Shown here: positions 1 to 7,224 of the stretch, piece by piece
Numbering within the stretch: position 1 is the stretch's first letter
How the letters are laid out: every line of letters starts with the position of its first letter
Assembly: GCA_002327305.1 (NCBI GenBank)
Contig: DCUZ01000038.1
Span: 1-29,745, forward strand
DNA length: 29,745 bases
Direction: 5' to 3'
DNA from: Holophagales bacterium UBA2201
GTDB taxonomy: Bacteria > Acidobacteriota > Thermoanaerobaculia > UBA2201
The notes under the pieces: model-generated
The model's database searches: none
Seen by the model: only the letters and a program-made list of their open reading frames with translations
Told to the model about the DNA's origin: nothing
Program-made: the position numbers and the translations under genes

Positions 1-148
1 ACGTCCCCGGGCCGCGCCGGCACCACACGAGACCGGGGCTTGCCCACCCGCCCATCCACCCGGAACAGCCCCGGGTGGCACCGGCGCGGCAGGAGACCGG
101 GGCCTTCCCCCTGCCCTCCCTCCCGAAACGTCCCCGGGCCGCGCCGGC
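1..148. repeat. about 64-bp degenerate tandem repeat, 2.3 copies
   Basis: Three consecutive units can be aligned by eye at 1-64, 65-127 and 128-148. Each opens with AC(G/A)(T/G)CCCCGGG, continues with a GC(G/A)CCGGC-like block, and the two long units share GAGACCGGGGC near their middle. The first 21 bases of the window recur exactly at 128-148. The units are GC-rich and contain no ORF of interest. The array stops abruptly at an A-rich stretch just before the MinD-like gene. The repeat may continue upstream, outside the window. Confidence 0.65.
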
Positions 149-180
149 CCTGTGCAAAAAAAATCGTTTTGTGATAAAAC

Positions 181-186
181 TATAAA
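181..186 (+). promoter_or_regulatory. possible -10 box for the MinD-like gene
   Basis: TATAAA lies in an AT-rich island (about 156-195) inside GC-rich DNA and ends 7 nt before the ATG at 194. No good -35 hexamer is visible. No Shine-Dalgarno sequence precedes the ATG. If real, the transcript would start at or next to the start codon, as proposed for several other genes in this window. Confidence 0.35.
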
Positions 187-193
187 TCCATTT

Positions 194-1456
194 ATGGACT
201 ACAAGGGGCACAAGCGGATCGTTTCGGTCTCATCGGGCAAGGGAGGCGTGGGCAAGACCACCTTCGCGGTCAACTACGCGCTGACCCTGGCCCAATACGG
301 GCCCACCATCCTGGTGGACCTGGACACCGGCACCTCCTCCATCCGCAATGTCATCAATGCGGAGGTCAACAAGGACCTCTACCATTTTTTCAAGCGCAAC
401 CAAACCATGGGCGAGTGCCTTTCCCGCCTGCCCGAGAAGTGGGACCCCGACGGCCGGTACCGCAACTTCGCCTTCGTGGCGGGGCCCCAGCACTTCATCG
501 ACGAGATCGCCAACCTCACGCACGCCAACAAGAAGCGGCTCATCCAGGCCATCAACGGGTTGAACGCCCGGTTCGTGGTGCTGGACCTCAAGGCGGGGCT
601 GGATTCCAACGTCATCGATTTCCTCCCCATCTCCAACTCCGGCATTCTGGTCTTCACGCCCCACCTTCCCGCCGCCACCATGGCGGCCTCGGACATCGTC
701 AAGGCCATCCTCTTCCGCAAACTGCGGATCATCTTCCACCCCAAATCGCCGCTTTACGAGTTCATCGGGGGAGGAGGCCAGCACGCGAGGCTCATCAACA
801 CCCTCATTGATTCGGTGGAGGACAACTACGACACCACCGTCCCCAACCTGGACGCCTTCCTCGTGGACCTCTCCCACGCCCTGGGGGAACAGCCGCTGGT
901 GGAGATCATCCAGAACATCGTCGAGTATTTCCATGTGTACTACGTCCTCAACATGTTCAACGGGGTCTCCCAGAGCTACGAGAAGGCCATCCAGCCCTTC
1001 GTCGCCAACCTGGTCGACAACATCTCCCAGCGGATCAACATCGTCAACCTCGGGTGGATCGTCGAGTCGCCGGAGATCAACCGGGCCAATTCCCAGCGCA
1101 TCCCCGCCGTGGTCCATCACCGGGAGCGCCGCCCGCCCGACAAGGTGGGAGACGAATTGAAGCGGCTTCACAACCTCTATCTCGGCCTGAAAACCGAAAA
1201 GCCCCGCAAGGCCGCCATCCCGCACCAGTACACCCAGTCGAATCCCGACTTCGTCCTGGACAAGCAGTTGACCGCCCTCCACCACATGTCGGAGGACCTG
1301 CAGGGACACAATTTCCGGGACAACTTCGAGTACATCGTCCACCGCTCGCTCTATCTGATCCAGGGGCGGCGGGTGCAGGACTTCGGAGACAGCCGCCTCT
1401 TCACCCCCGAGGAATTCGTCGAACTGGTCTATTCGAAAGCCGTCTCCAAGGCATAG
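194..1456 (+). CDS. MinD/ParA-family P-loop ATPase
   Basis: The protein is 420 aa and has a deviant Walker A motif KGGVGKT at about residues 16-22 and a following LVDLD strand, the signature of the MinD/ParA/FlhG (SIMIBI) class. A second acidic strand, VVLDLKAG, occupies the Walker B / A' position. Family members bind ATP, dimerise and position cellular machines such as the division site, flagella or chromosome. The C-terminal ~110 residues go beyond a minimal MinD and match nothing I recognise. An in-frame GTG at 152 would add 14 residues. ATG 194 is preferred because homology begins right after it and a -10 box lies at 181-186. No partner gene (minC, minE, flhF, parB) is visible, so the cargo is unknown. 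The next gene starts 131 bp downstream with its own -10 box. Confidence 0.8.
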   Translation: MDYKGHKRIVSVSSGKGGVGKTTFAVNYALTLAQYGPTILVDLDTGTSSIRNVINAEVNKDLYHFFKRNQTMGECLSRLPEKWDPDGRYRNFAFVAGPQHFIDEIANLTHANKKRLIQAINGLNARFVVLDLKAGLDSNVIDFLPISNSGILVFTPHLPAATMAASDIVKAILFRKLRIIFHPKSPLYEFIGGGGQHARLINTLIDSVEDNYDTTVPNLDAFLVDLSHALGEQPLVEIIQNIVEYFHVYYVLNMFNGVSQSYEKAIQPFVANLVDNISQRINIVNLGWIVESPEINRANSQRIPAVVHHRERRPPDKVGDELKRLHNLYLGLKTEKPRKAAIPHQYTQSNPDFVLDKQLTALHHMSEDLQGHNFRDNFEYIVHRSLYLIQGRRVQDFGDSRLFTPEEFVELVYSKAVSKA

Positions 1457-1555
1457 GCCGGCGAGTCGGTCGCGAGGAAGCCGGGACACGGGGAGGCCGG
1501 TCCTCCGTCGGCTGTCCCCCCCTGCCGGCACGCGGCGGACGCACCCCGCCTGCGG

Positions 1556-1561
1556 TATAAT
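1556..1561 (+). promoter_or_regulatory. -10 box of the citrate-lyase-like operon
   Basis: A perfect TATAAT lies 26 nt before the ATG at 1588. No convincing -35 element is visible at the right spacing. Unlike several other genes here, this one has a normal leader with a Shine-Dalgarno sequence (GGGAGGT) about 5 nt before the start codon. Confidence 0.45.
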
Positions 1562-1587
1562 GACCGAACTTCAATCGGGAGGTAGCC

Positions 1588-2784
1588 ATGCCCGTCGCGG
1601 TAGGAAGGGACGCCAAGGAAGATATCCTGCTCCACCTGGAGCAGGTTGATGCGGGGGCCAACACGGTCTATCTGGAGAGCTCCGTCCAGAACCTTTACGG
1701 CCGGCACATCCGTGAACTCCTCGAGGACGGACTCGGGGACGCGAAGGTGGAGGGGGTGACGGTGCGCGCCAAGGACACCGGCGCGTTGGACTGGGTCATC
1801 CTCGCCCGGCTCGAGGCGGGGCTGCGCCGCCTCCTGCCCGGATTCAAGACCAGGCTCCTTCCTGAAAGAGCGTGGGAGTACCGGCCGCAGGTCCCCAAGG
1901 ACCGTTGGCGCCGTTCCCGCCTCTACCTGCCAGGGAACCAGCCCGACCTGATGGTGTGCGCCGCCCTCTTCCAGCCCGACGGCGTGATCCTGGACTTGGA
2001 GGACTCGGTGGCGCCGTCCGAAAAGGATGCGGCCCGCATCCTCGTCCGCAACGCCCTCCTGGCCGTGGATTTCGGTCCCTGCGAGCGGATGGTGCGCGTC
2101 AACCAACTGCCCGACGGGCTCTACGACCTGCCGGACCTGCTCGACACGGACGGCGTGGACACCATCCTCCTTCCCAAGGCCCAGCGGGCCGAGGAGGTGG
2201 GGCAGGTGGCGCAGTTCATCAAAGAATACAACACGCGGTGGGGGTCGGCGCGGCGCGTCTGGCTCATGCCCATCCTGGAGGATGCCATGGGAATTCTCAA
2301 GTCCTACGAGATCGCCGCCTCGTGCGACGAGGTGTGCGCCCTCACCTTCGGGGCCGAGGACTTCACCCGAGACATCGGCGCCCAGCGGACGAAGGAGGGG
2401 AGGGAGAGCTTCACCGCCCGGTGCATGCTGGTGATGGGGGCCCGCGCCGCCGGGGTGCCGCCCATCGACACCGTCTATTCCGATGTGGACGACGAGGCGG
2501 GGCTGGTCGCCTCGGTCAAGGAGGCCATCGCCCTCGGATTCGAGGGGAAGGGGTGCATCCATCCCCGGCAGGTGCGCCTCATCCACGACGCCTTCCGCCC
2601 GGAGGAAAAGGAATTCCAGTGGGCCGTGAAGGTGAAACGGGCCATGGAGGAGGCCCACGCCCGCGGGCAGGGGGTGGTCGCGGTGGGGAGCAAGATGATC
2701 GATCCCCCGGTGGCCGCGCGGGCCCTCAAGACCCTCAAAATGGGGGAGTTCTACGGGATGAAGGAGGGAGGCAACCATGAGTGA
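1588..2784 (+). CDS. citE: CitD-CitE fusion: citrate lyase gamma (acyl carrier-like) plus beta (citryl lyase) subunit
   Basis: Residues ~1-85 align with CitD, the acyl carrier subunit: the pattern YGRHIRELLEDGL and the late KDTGALDWVILARLEAGL are typical. Residues ~105-395 are CitE of the HpcH/HpaI aldolase superfamily, with LYLPGN, ILDLEDSVAPSEKD, LTFGAEDF, IDTVYSD and a GCIHPRQ block. CitE normally cleaves citryl-thioester to oxaloacetate and acetyl-thioester. The oddity is at the N-terminus. CitD carries its phosphoribosyl-dephospho-CoA on a serine in a conserved LES(S/G)D stretch, but here the aligned stretch reads GRDAKED with Lys10 in the serine position. The later LESS at about residue 30 aligns to a different CitD segment. 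The gene overlaps citF by 8 nt. No citC, citX or citG is present in the window. Assignment to the family is firm; the true substrate and cofactor use are inference. Confidence 0.88.
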   Translation: MPVAVGRDAKEDILLHLEQVDAGANTVYLESSVQNLYGRHIRELLEDGLGDAKVEGVTVRAKDTGALDWVILARLEAGLRRLLPGFKTRLLPERAWEYRPQVPKDRWRRSRLYLPGNQPDLMVCAALFQPDGVILDLEDSVAPSEKDAARILVRNALLAVDFGPCERMVRVNQLPDGLYDLPDLLDTDGVDTILLPKAQRAEEVGQVAQFIKEYNTRWGSARRVWLMPILEDAMGILKSYEIAASCDEVCALTFGAEDFTRDIGAQRTKEGRESFTARCMLVMGARAAGVPPIDTVYSDVDDEAGLVASVKEAIALGFEGKGCIHPRQVRLIHDAFRPEEKEFQWAVKVKRAMEEAHARGQGVVAVGSKMIDPPVAARALKTLKMGEFYGMKEGGNHE

Positions 2785-4327
2785 CCTCATCCTGAACGCC
2801 GTCGGCCGCCGCGTCCCGCTGGAGGTCAACGGCAAGCCGCAGACCATCTTCCAGGGGGTCGGCGCCTATCGGCCCACCGGGCCCAAGGCCGCGCCGCGCA
2901 TCCCCTCCAACGCGGACTACGGCACCGACAAACGCCTGAGGTCCCTGCGCGAGGCGCTTGAAAAGTGCGGCCTGCGCGACGGCATGACCATCGGCATCCA
3001 CCACCATTTCCGCGACGGTGACCTCACCGTCGTGCCCCTCTTCGACACCATCGCCGAGATGGGGTTCAAAGACATCACCTTCGCCCCCTCGGCCCTCTTT
3101 CCCACCCACGAGCCCCTCATCCGCCATCTCGAGAGCGGCGTCATCCACCATATAGAAGGGAGCATGAACGGCCCCATCGGCCGGTTCTGCACCCATGGGA
3201 GGATGAAGGGGACGGGCATCCTCCGCTCCCACGGCGGGCGGTGGCAGGCGGCGCAGGACGGGGAATTGAAGATCGACATCGGCCTCATTCCGGCCCCGTC
3301 GGCCGATAGCATGGGGAACGCCAACGGCGTCAACGGCCCCTCCGCCTGCGGCCCGCTGGGGTTCGCCCTCACCGACGCCACCTTCGCCGACCGCGTCATC
3401 GTCCTGACCGACCACCTCGTCCCGTTCCCCAATGTTCCGTGGGAGATTCCGGGGATGCTGGTGGACTATGTGGTCGAAGTGGAAAAGATCGGCATCCCCG
3501 AGAAGATCGTCTCCGGCACCACCCGCATCACCAAGAGCCCCACGCGCCTCCTCATCGCCGAGTACATCGCCCAGTTCATCGAGGAGGCGGGTTACCTCGG
3601 CCGCTCCTTCCAGGCCGGCGCCGGCGGCATCTCCCTGGCCTTTGTCCAATACATGGCCCAGCGGATGCGCGCGGCCGGCGTCAAGGCTCCCTTTGCCCGG
3701 GGCGGTTCGACGAAATACCTGGTGGACCTTCTCAACGAGGGACTTATCGGGTATATCCTCGACGGGCAATCGTTCGACCTCGACGGGGTGAAGTCCCTGC
3801 GCGACAATCCGAAGCACATCTCCACCAGCCCCTTCACCTCGTACAACTACCACTCCAAGGGGAACATCGCCCAGCACGTGGGGACGGCCGTCCTCGGCGC
3901 GACCGAGGTGGACCTGCAATTCCGCGCCAACGTGGTCAGCCACTCCGACGGGTACCTCCTCCACGGCATCGGGGGGTGGCAGAACACCCTCGACGCGGAC
4001 CTCACCATCCTGGCCTTCCCCCTCTTCCGCGGTCGCATCCCCATCATCGTGGAGGAGGTGACCACCGTCTGCGCCCCGGGCGAGATGATTGACGTGGTCA
4101 TCACCGAGCGCGGCATCGCTGTCAATCCGTTGCGACAGGACCTCCTCGACCGGCTCAAGGGCTCATCGCTCCCCATCGTCACCATCGAGGAACTGCGGCG
4201 CAAGGCGCTCCAGCTCTGCGGCGCGCCCGACGCACCGGTAAGGGACATGGAAACGCCGGTGGCCATCGTCAAATGGGTGGATGGGACGGTGCTGGATACC
4301 GTCTTTAAGGTGCCGGAGCGGGAGTAG
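2777..4327 (+). CDS. citF: citrate lyase alpha subunit (citrate:acetyl-ACP transferase)
   Basis: The 516-aa protein matches CitF over its whole length (about 510 aa in Enterobacteria). Visible landmarks are the N-terminal RRVPLEVNGK, NANGVNGPSACG, NVVSHSDGYLLHGIGGWQNT, the RGRIPIIVEEV segment and GIAVNPLRQDLLDRL. CitF is a class of CoA transferase that swaps the acetyl group on the acyl carrier for citrate, giving the citryl-thioester that CitE cleaves. A GGAGGG Shine-Dalgarno sequence lies just before the ATG, inside the 3' end of the preceding fusion gene, so the two are translationally linked. With the CitDE fusion it supplies all three lyase activities. No transporter, ligase or prosthetic-group maturation gene is adjacent. 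Confidence 0.93.
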   Translation: MSDLILNAVGRRVPLEVNGKPQTIFQGVGAYRPTGPKAAPRIPSNADYGTDKRLRSLREALEKCGLRDGMTIGIHHHFRDGDLTVVPLFDTIAEMGFKDITFAPSALFPTHEPLIRHLESGVIHHIEGSMNGPIGRFCTHGRMKGTGILRSHGGRWQAAQDGELKIDIGLIPAPSADSMGNANGVNGPSACGPLGFALTDATFADRVIVLTDHLVPFPNVPWEIPGMLVDYVVEVEKIGIPEKIVSGTTRITKSPTRLLIAEYIAQFIEEAGYLGRSFQAGAGGISLAFVQYMAQRMRAAGVKAPFARGGSTKYLVDLLNEGLIGYILDGQSFDLDGVKSLRDNPKHISTSPFTSYNYHSKGNIAQHVGTAVLGATEVDLQFRANVVSHSDGYLLHGIGGWQNTLDADLTILAFPLFRGRIPIIVEEVTTVCAPGEMIDVVITERGIAVNPLRQDLLDRLKGSSLPIVTIEELRRKALQLCGAPDAPVRDMETPVAIVKWVDGTVLDTVFKVPERE

Positions 4328-4349
4328 GGGGCGCATCCACCCGCCCCGG

Positions 4350-4388
4350 GTAGATGGCAGCTCGTAGCTCGTAGTTAGCAGCCGCAGA
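4350..4388 (+). repeat. 7-bp-period degenerate repeat after citF
   Basis: Five consecutive heptads start 22 nt after the citF stop codon: GTAGATG, GCAGCTC, GTAGCTC, GTAGTTA, GCAGCCG. The first four positions follow G(T/C)AG and the last three vary. It is the shortest of five such arrays in the window. Confidence 0.6.
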
Positions 4389-4445
4389 GGCGGAACATGT
4401 CCCGTTCAATTGACAACCTACTTAGTGGTTTGATAGCCTGCTCAT

Positions 4446-4721
4446 ATGTACACACATAAGATTGCCTTGGTTGCAATGATGATTTTTTCAACGATGAACT
4501 TAAATGCCTCTCAGAAAAACTATGCCAAGGCTTTTTATCCAATAATTGCTGCTCAAAAAACCCTCTGGCTTGATGAAAAAATTGAATTCTACTTGAAATT
4601 CTTGGGAAGTCTGCCGCCTCATTCTTTAAGAATTCACGACGAACTCTTCAAAGATGATCTATGCAAAGCATCGCAATCGGAGATGACAATACCCTTGGCT
4701 ATGTTGCCAGGGAGCAATTGA
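4446..4721 (+). CDS. small hypothetical protein, possibly secreted
   Basis: This 91-aa ORF is clearly AT-richer than the flanking chromosome. Its N-terminus has a positive MYTHK, a hydrophobic stretch to about residue 19 and a plausible signal-peptidase site after NAS (about residue 22). No Shine-Dalgarno sequence is visible and I recognise no family. It lies between a heptad repeat and a REP-like element, which suggests inserted DNA. It may be a decayed fragment or not a gene. Downstream, to 4823, I see only AT-rich DNA with a short AGCTT/AAGCT hairpin. Confidence 0.3.
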   Translation: MYTHKIALVAMMIFSTMNLNASQKNYAKAFYPIIAAQKTLWLDEKIEFYLKFLGSLPPHSLRIHDELFKDDLCKASQSEMTIPLAMLPGSN

Positions 4722-4823
4722 AGAAGTGCAAGTAGCTTTCGTAAGCTTATGAGCGAAAATTGTTTTGGCCGCTCTGATTACTATGGCCAGTCCCTAATTA
4801 ATTGCGGCTTGCATGTGCTAATT

Positions 4824-4878
4824 TGCAGCTACGGCTCAATAAGGCGTGCCGCGCCCTTCACAGGAGGGCGGCTACAAG
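4824..4878. repeat. REP-like element, upstream copy flanking dinD
   Basis: About 55 bp starting TGCAGCTACGGCTCAATAAG and ending GGCGGCTACAAG. It matches the copy at 5797-5851 in the same orientation, with several differences in the central part. The ends are imperfect inverted repeats (TGCAGCT / GGCTACA). Such palindromic elements are typical of REP families, some of which are moved by REP-associated tyrosine transposases. No transposase gene is present here. Confidence 0.6.
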
Positions 4879-4921
4879 GGCATAGGGATGTGAACGTCGG
4901 GAAGAACGGAGGAAAGAGGCA

Positions 4922-5782
4922 ATGAAGAAAGAAATTGCTAAGGCAACTGGCGGGCATGCGTCGCCTTTCGAGCGGATCAAGCGCACGAATGAGGCCCAAA
5001 ACGAGTATTGGGAGAGCCGCGATCTGGCGGAGGTATTGGAATACACGCAGTACCGGAACTTCGAGGCCGTGATTGCGAAGGCCAAACTGGCGTGTTTCAA
5101 TAGCGGGTACCGGATTGAGGACCATTTTGCCGACGTCAGCAAAATGGTCGAGATTGGGAGTGGCGCAACCCGCGAAATCAAGGGCACGATGCTTTCGCGT
5201 TACGCCTGTTACCTTATCATTCAGAACGCCGATCCCAACAAGGAGATCGTGGCGCAGGGTCAAACATACTTTGCCATCCAGACGCGGCGGCAGGAATTGG
5301 CGGACGGGCATGTCGAGGACGAGCGCCGGGTTCTGTTGCGGGAAGAGATTCGGCGTCATAATGTGCAGTTGGCGGACGCGGCCAAAGGCGCCGGCGTGAT
5401 CGAACCCCTGGACTACGCCATTTTTCAAAACCACGGGTATATGGGCCTTTACGGCGGGTTGAAACAGGAAGACATTCACCGGCGGAAGGGTCTGAAAAAG
5501 AGCCAGAAGATTTTGGATCACATGGGAAGCACGGAACTGGCGGCGAATCTGTTTCGCGCGACCCAGGCGGAGGAGAAACTGCGCAGGGAAAGGGTGAAGG
5601 GGAAAGACGCCGCGAACCGGACGCATCGTGAAGTCGGCGCTAAGGTGCGGCAAACCATCAAGGAATTGGGCGGGACGATGCCCGAAGAATTGCCGGTGAC
5701 GGACAGCATCAAGAAGATCGAAACCAAGCAGAGCAAGCGACTCGGCAAAGCGCAGACGCCCGCCAAAAAGAAAAGCGAGTAG
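4922..5782 (+). CDS. dinD: DNA damage-inducible protein D
   Basis: The 286-aa protein closely matches E. coli DinD, an SOS-regulated protein reported to act on RecA filaments. Diagnostic stretches include LSRYACYLIIQNADP, GQTYFAIQTRRQELAD, AIFQNHGYMGLYGGL, KILDHMGSTELAANLFRA and TIKELGGTMPEELP, all in family order. The C-terminus is lysine-rich. A GGAGG Shine-Dalgarno sequence at 4908-4912 supports the ATG. No obvious LexA box can be seen in the short upstream region. The gene is bracketed by two REP-like copies about 0.97 kb apart. Its base composition is less GC-rich than the core genes, and dinD is patchily distributed in bacteria, so lateral acquisition is likely. Confidence 0.95.
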   Translation: MKKEIAKATGGHASPFERIKRTNEAQNEYWESRDLAEVLEYTQYRNFEAVIAKAKLACFNSGYRIEDHFADVSKMVEIGSGATREIKGTMLSRYACYLIIQNADPNKEIVAQGQTYFAIQTRRQELADGHVEDERRVLLREEIRRHNVQLADAAKGAGVIEPLDYAIFQNHGYMGLYGGLKQEDIHRRKGLKKSQKILDHMGSTELAANLFRATQAEEKLRRERVKGKDAANRTHREVGAKVRQTIKELGGTMPEELPVTDSIKKIETKQSKRLGKAQTPAKKKSE

Positions 5783-5796
5783 CCGGACATTAATTT

Positions 5797-5851
5797 TGTA
5801 GCCACGGCTTAATGAGCCGTGAGGTGCCCATCACGGAAAGGCGGCTACAAG
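5797..5851. repeat. REP-like element, downstream copy flanking dinD
   Basis: Outer inverted ends TGTAGCC (5797-5803) and GGCTACA (5843-5849) enclose a perfect inner hairpin, CACGGCT TAATG AGCCGTG (5803-5821). It begins 14 nt after the dinD stop codon and is a direct repeat of 4824-4878. The inner hairpin is better preserved here than in the upstream copy. Confidence 0.7.
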
Positions 5852-5963
5852 TGCAAGGGTGGGTGAACAGATCTGCGGCGGCTAATATATTGCCCGGTTG
5901 TCTCGGCGAGGGGCATCTTCCCCGCCTTCCCGCCTTTCAGCATTTCTCCACTAACCCCCCGCC

Positions 5964-5992
5964 TTGACAGCGGCTTAGGAATGATTTATAAT
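5964..5992 (+). promoter_or_regulatory. consensus sigma-70-type promoter of the HU-like gene
   Basis: Perfect TTGACA (5964-5969), a 17-bp spacer and perfect TATAAT (5987-5992). Transcription should begin near 5999, leaving only about 8 nt before the ATG at 6007 and no room for a Shine-Dalgarno sequence. The message is therefore expected to be nearly leaderless. Confidence 0.85.
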
Positions 5993-6006
5993 ACCTTTCC
6001 ACGCCT

Positions 6007-6267
6007 ATGGTGAAGAAAGACATGATCCAAGCCATCGCCAGTGAATGCGGCCTCCGGATGGACCAGGCCGCCCGGGCCTTTGAAACCATCCTCGCCGCCA
6101 TGGAGGAGGGTCTGGTCGCCGGGGAGCGCATCGAACTGCGCAACTTCGGAATTTTCAAGGTCGTGGAACGGAAGAAATCCTTCGGGCGGGACATCAAGAA
6201 GGGGACCCTCATCCCCCTGGGTCCCAAGAAGCGGATCAAGTTCAAGCCGGGCAAGATCGTCGAGTGA
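6007..6267 (+). CDS. HU/IHF-family DNA-binding protein
   Basis: The 86-aa protein has the HU layout: an N-terminal helical part opening MVKKDMIQAIA, the GERIELRNFGIFKV strand motif, and a C-terminal FKPGK end. HU/IHF dimers bend DNA by inserting two beta-arms into the minor groove, with an intercalating proline at each arm tip in a GRNP motif. Here the tip reads GRDIKKG, so the Asn-Pro pair is replaced by Asp-Ile. The fold is intact, but the DNA-kinking residue appears to be missing. The first ATG is kept because HU proteins begin this way and the promoter lies just upstream. The stop overlaps the next start by 4 nt (GTGA). Confidence 0.88.
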   Translation: MVKKDMIQAIASECGLRMDQAARAFETILAAMEEGLVAGERIELRNFGIFKVVERKKSFGRDIKKGTLIPLGPKKRIKFKPGKIVE

Positions 6268-7166
6268 GTTTTCCGGGCCCGGCTGAAGCCGCCATCCCGG
6301 TCAAGCCCAAATTCCAGCACAATTACCTTCTGGCCGTCGGCCTTTTCGTGCTGACCTTCGCCACCACGACCCTCATGGGGGGATTGTGGGTGGCCGAGCC
6401 GACCCCCATCTTCACCTGGCAACAGCTCGTCCTCAAGTTCGTCTCCTGGGAATATCTCGCCGCGGGGATGCGCTTCTCCGGCCCCCTGTTGTTCATTCTC
6501 CTGTGCCACGAGATGGGGCATTACCTGGCCTGCCGCCGCTACCGCGTGGACGCCACCCTGCCCTATTTCCTTCCCGCCCCCCTCGGCGTGGGGACCTTCG
6601 GCGCCTTCATGAAGATCAAGGACCCCATCCCCTCCAAGCCCATCCTCTTCGACATCGGGGCGGCCGGTCCCATCGCGGGGTTCCTCGCCGCCCTGCCCTT
6701 CGCCGCCTACGGTCTCTACCACTCCGTCCCCGTCCTGGCCCAGGGGGGCGAGGGCGTCATCGTTCTGGGGGAACCCCTGTTGTTCAAGGCCCTGACGCTG
6801 GCCATGTGGCGGCTGGGGGAGGGGGTGACGCTCATGCTCCATCCCTTCGCCTTCGCCGCCTGGGTGGGGATGCTGGCCACGATGCTGAACCTCCTCCCCT
6901 TCGGTCAGTTGGACGGCGGTCACATCCTCTATGCCCTTCTGGGGCGCCGGCAGAGGAAGATCGCCCTCCCGCTCTTCGCCGGACTCCTGGTGATGGGGTT
7001 CTTCTGGTGGGTGTGGCTGTTGTGGGCCGCCTTCATCCTCTTCATGGGGCCGTTCCACCCGCGCCTGTGGGACGAGCCCATCCCGCTGGGACGAAAACGG
7101 AAGCTTCTCGGCCTCGCGGCCGGGGTGATCTTCATCCTCACCTTCATGCCCGTCCCTGTCCGTTGA
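6264..7166 (+). CDS. site-2 protease family (M50) membrane metalloprotease
   Basis: The 300-aa membrane protein has the zinc motif HEMGH at residues 82-86 within a hydrophobic segment, a GPIAG turn at about 135-139 and the second metal-site motif LDGGH at about 216-220. This is the M50 set that cleaves substrates inside the membrane, for example anti-sigma factors. There are about six or seven hydrophobic segments and no PDZ domain, so it belongs to the compact class rather than RseP. The start is GTG 6264, overlapping the HU-like stop by 4 nt, which implies translational coupling. No anti-sigma factor or sigma factor gene is adjacent, so its substrate is unknown. Confidence 0.88.
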   Translation: MSFPGPAEAAIPVKPKFQHNYLLAVGLFVLTFATTTLMGGLWVAEPTPIFTWQQLVLKFVSWEYLAAGMRFSGPLLFILLCHEMGHYLACRRYRVDATLPYFLPAPLGVGTFGAFMKIKDPIPSKPILFDIGAAGPIAGFLAALPFAAYGLYHSVPVLAQGGEGVIVLGEPLLFKALTLAMWRLGEGVTLMLHPFAFAAWVGMLATMLNLLPFGQLDGGHILYALLGRRQRKIALPLFAGLLVMGFFWWVWLLWAAFILFMGPFHPRLWDEPIPLGRKRKLLGLAAGVIFILTFMPVPVR

Positions 7167-7212
7167 CCGGCGGCGGGCCTCCCATTAACACGCCTCAAGC
7201 CCCGGCATCAAG

Positions 7213-7218
7213 TATAAT
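7213..7218 (+). promoter_or_regulatory. -10 box next to the antiporter start codon
   Basis: Perfect TATAAT ends 6 nt before the ATG at 7225. A start site 7 nt downstream of the box would fall on the A of the ATG, giving a leaderless mRNA. There is no Shine-Dalgarno sequence. No good -35 is seen at 16-18 bp; a TTAACA lies at 7185-7190, which is too far. Confidence 0.55.
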
Positions 7219-7224
7219 TCAGGC

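Noticed and set aside
152..193. GTG start at 152 for the MinD-like ATPase
   Set aside because: The 14 extra residues show no homology and lie over an AT-rich segment that looks like a promoter; ATG 194 fits the family N-terminus better.
1617..1690. LESS stretch near residue 30 of the CitD-CitE fusion as the prosthetic-group site
   Set aside because: It aligns with the downstream INSSVEKQF-type segment of CitD, not with the N-terminal LES(S/G)D attachment site.
230..4272. Several long - strand ORFs opposite the MinD-like, citDE and citF genes
   Set aside because: All mirror real + strand genes with clear family motifs; the antisense translations show compositional bias only.
4829..5653. - strand ORF opposite dinD
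   Set aside because: DinD on the + strand matches its family over the full length; the antisense frame has no recognisable content.
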